Shown here: one piece after another, positions 63,589 through 64,000 of the stretch
Layout: every line of letters begins with the position of its first letter
Numbering within the stretch: the first letter of the stretch is position 1
Position numbers and translations under genes: made by a program
Notes under the pieces: model-generated
What the model was told of the DNA's origin: nothing
The model's input: the letters and a program-made list of their open reading frames with translations, nothing else
The model's database searches: none
Assembly (NCBI GenBank): GCA_016704535.1
Contig: JADIZZ010000003.1
Span: 124,001 to 188,000, forward strand
DNA: 64,000 nucleotides
Direction: 5' to 3'
Origin: Betaproteobacteria bacterium
Lineage (GTDB): Bacteria; Pseudomonadota; Gammaproteobacteria; Burkholderiales; Burkholderiaceae_C

Positions 63589-64000
63589 TCACCGCCATGT
63601 CTTCTTCTTCTTCCAGCGCCGCTCGCCGCGCACGCCGGCTTCCTTCATGCCGAGGTAGAACTCCTTGACGTCGTCCTTGTCGCGCAGCACCTCGCAGCGA
63701 TCTTCCATCACGATGCGGCCGTTTTCCAGCACGTAGCCGTAGTCGGCCGCGTTCAGCGCCATGTTGGCGTTCTGCTCGACGAGCAGGATCGTCGTGCCAC
63801 GCTCGCGATTGATGCGTACGACGATCTCGAAAATCTCCTTCGTGAGCTTGGGGCTCAGGCCCAGCGAGGGCTCGTCGAGCAGGATCATCCTGGGATGCGC
63901 AACCAGTGCACGCGCGATCGCCAGCATCTGCTGCTGTCCACCGGAGAGCAGCCCCGCGTCTTGCGCCGCACGCTCGCGCAGGATCGGGAAGTAGCCGTAC
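63589..64000 (-). CDS. LivF-type ABC transporter ATP-binding protein, C-terminal part (cut by window edge)
   Basis: The last 136 or so codons of a LivF-like ATPase. The ABC signature GLLSGGQQQMLAIARAL, Walker B MILLDEPSLGLSP and the H-loop segment TILLVEQNANMALNAADYGY are present; Walker A lies outside the window. The tail is unusual in ending with a basic run (GERRWKKKKTWR). The stop is 25 bases upstream of the ligase start, on the same strand, so these genes are likely one operon with the binding-protein gene. Confidence 0.88.
   Translation of the reverse strand, partial: YGYFPILRERAAQDAGLLSGGQQQMLAIARALVAHPRMILLDEPSLGLSPKLTKEIFEIVVRINRERGTTILLVEQNANMALNAADYGYVLENGRIVMEDRCEVLRDKDDVKEFYLGMKEAGVRGERRWKKKKTWR

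Overview
The window is a gene-dense, high-GC bacterial chromosome segment. Its protein families and local gene orders point to a betaproteobacterium of the order Burkholderiales, probably from the Rubrivivax/Leptothrix/Methylibium side. Supporting evidence is the trxB-ftsK-lolA-rarA order, Bug-type solute-binding proteins, a BPSS1780-type membrane protein, the DUF3460-scpA and DUF2782-thrB-polA neighbourhoods, and a dispersed repeat of a kind common in that order. Species-level placement is inference. I found no insertion sequence, prophage, CRISPR array or rRNA operon, and one tRNA. No gap between genes exceeds 300 bases.

Layout. 1-6.1 kb: trxB (cut by the window edge), a Crp-type regulator, ftsK, lolA, a small outer-membrane-type protein and rarA. 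6.3-9.8 kb: a livHMGF branched-chain amino-acid type ABC transporter without its own binding protein. 9.8-13.7 kb: a dispersed repeat, a Bug-family binding protein, a ferredoxin-type reductase, a sugar-nucleotide-type SDR, rhomboid protease and tRNA-Leu(CAA). 13.9-22.2 kb: cysM-Nudix-tusA, galU, valS, an S41 protease lipoprotein, a second copy of the repeat and guaC. 22.3-28.9 kb: two large signalling proteins, a six-PAS hybrid histidine kinase and a PAS-GGDEF-EAL protein. 28.9-38.7 kb: a UvrD-type helicase, phoX with a tandem Pho box, a BPSS1780-family protein, thrB, a DUF2782-type protein and polA. 38.7-43 kb: a ModE-type regulator fused to a binding-protein-like domain, a TupA-type tungstate-binding protein, scpA, DUF3460, a small membrane protein and a TPR protein.

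43.1-48.1 kb: a DUF4212/SSS sodium symporter pair, a cNMP-CBS-DUF294 protein and a small membrane zinc-ribbon protein. 48.2-55.7 kb: a SulP transporter, metG, apbC, and ahpC-ahpF. 55.8-60.4 kb: a two-subunit NAD-linked formate dehydrogenase whose NuoE-NuoF fused subunit is interrupted by an apparent single-base deletion. 60.5-64 kb: a second liv-type cluster (binding protein, also with an apparent single-base deletion; acyl-CoA ligase; ATPase cut by the window edge).

Most of the window is housekeeping. The most useful second looks are: the 11-bp-phased Pho boxes before phoX; an EF-hand-like loop and a coiled-coil insertion in the sodium symporter; the orphan TupA protein and its possible link to the formate dehydrogenase, whose architecture resembles tungsten-type FDH1; the two repeat copies, both at convergent gene junctions; and the two matching one-base deletions at 56.5 and 61.07 kb. 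I did not find convincing evidence of a wholly new multi-gene system.
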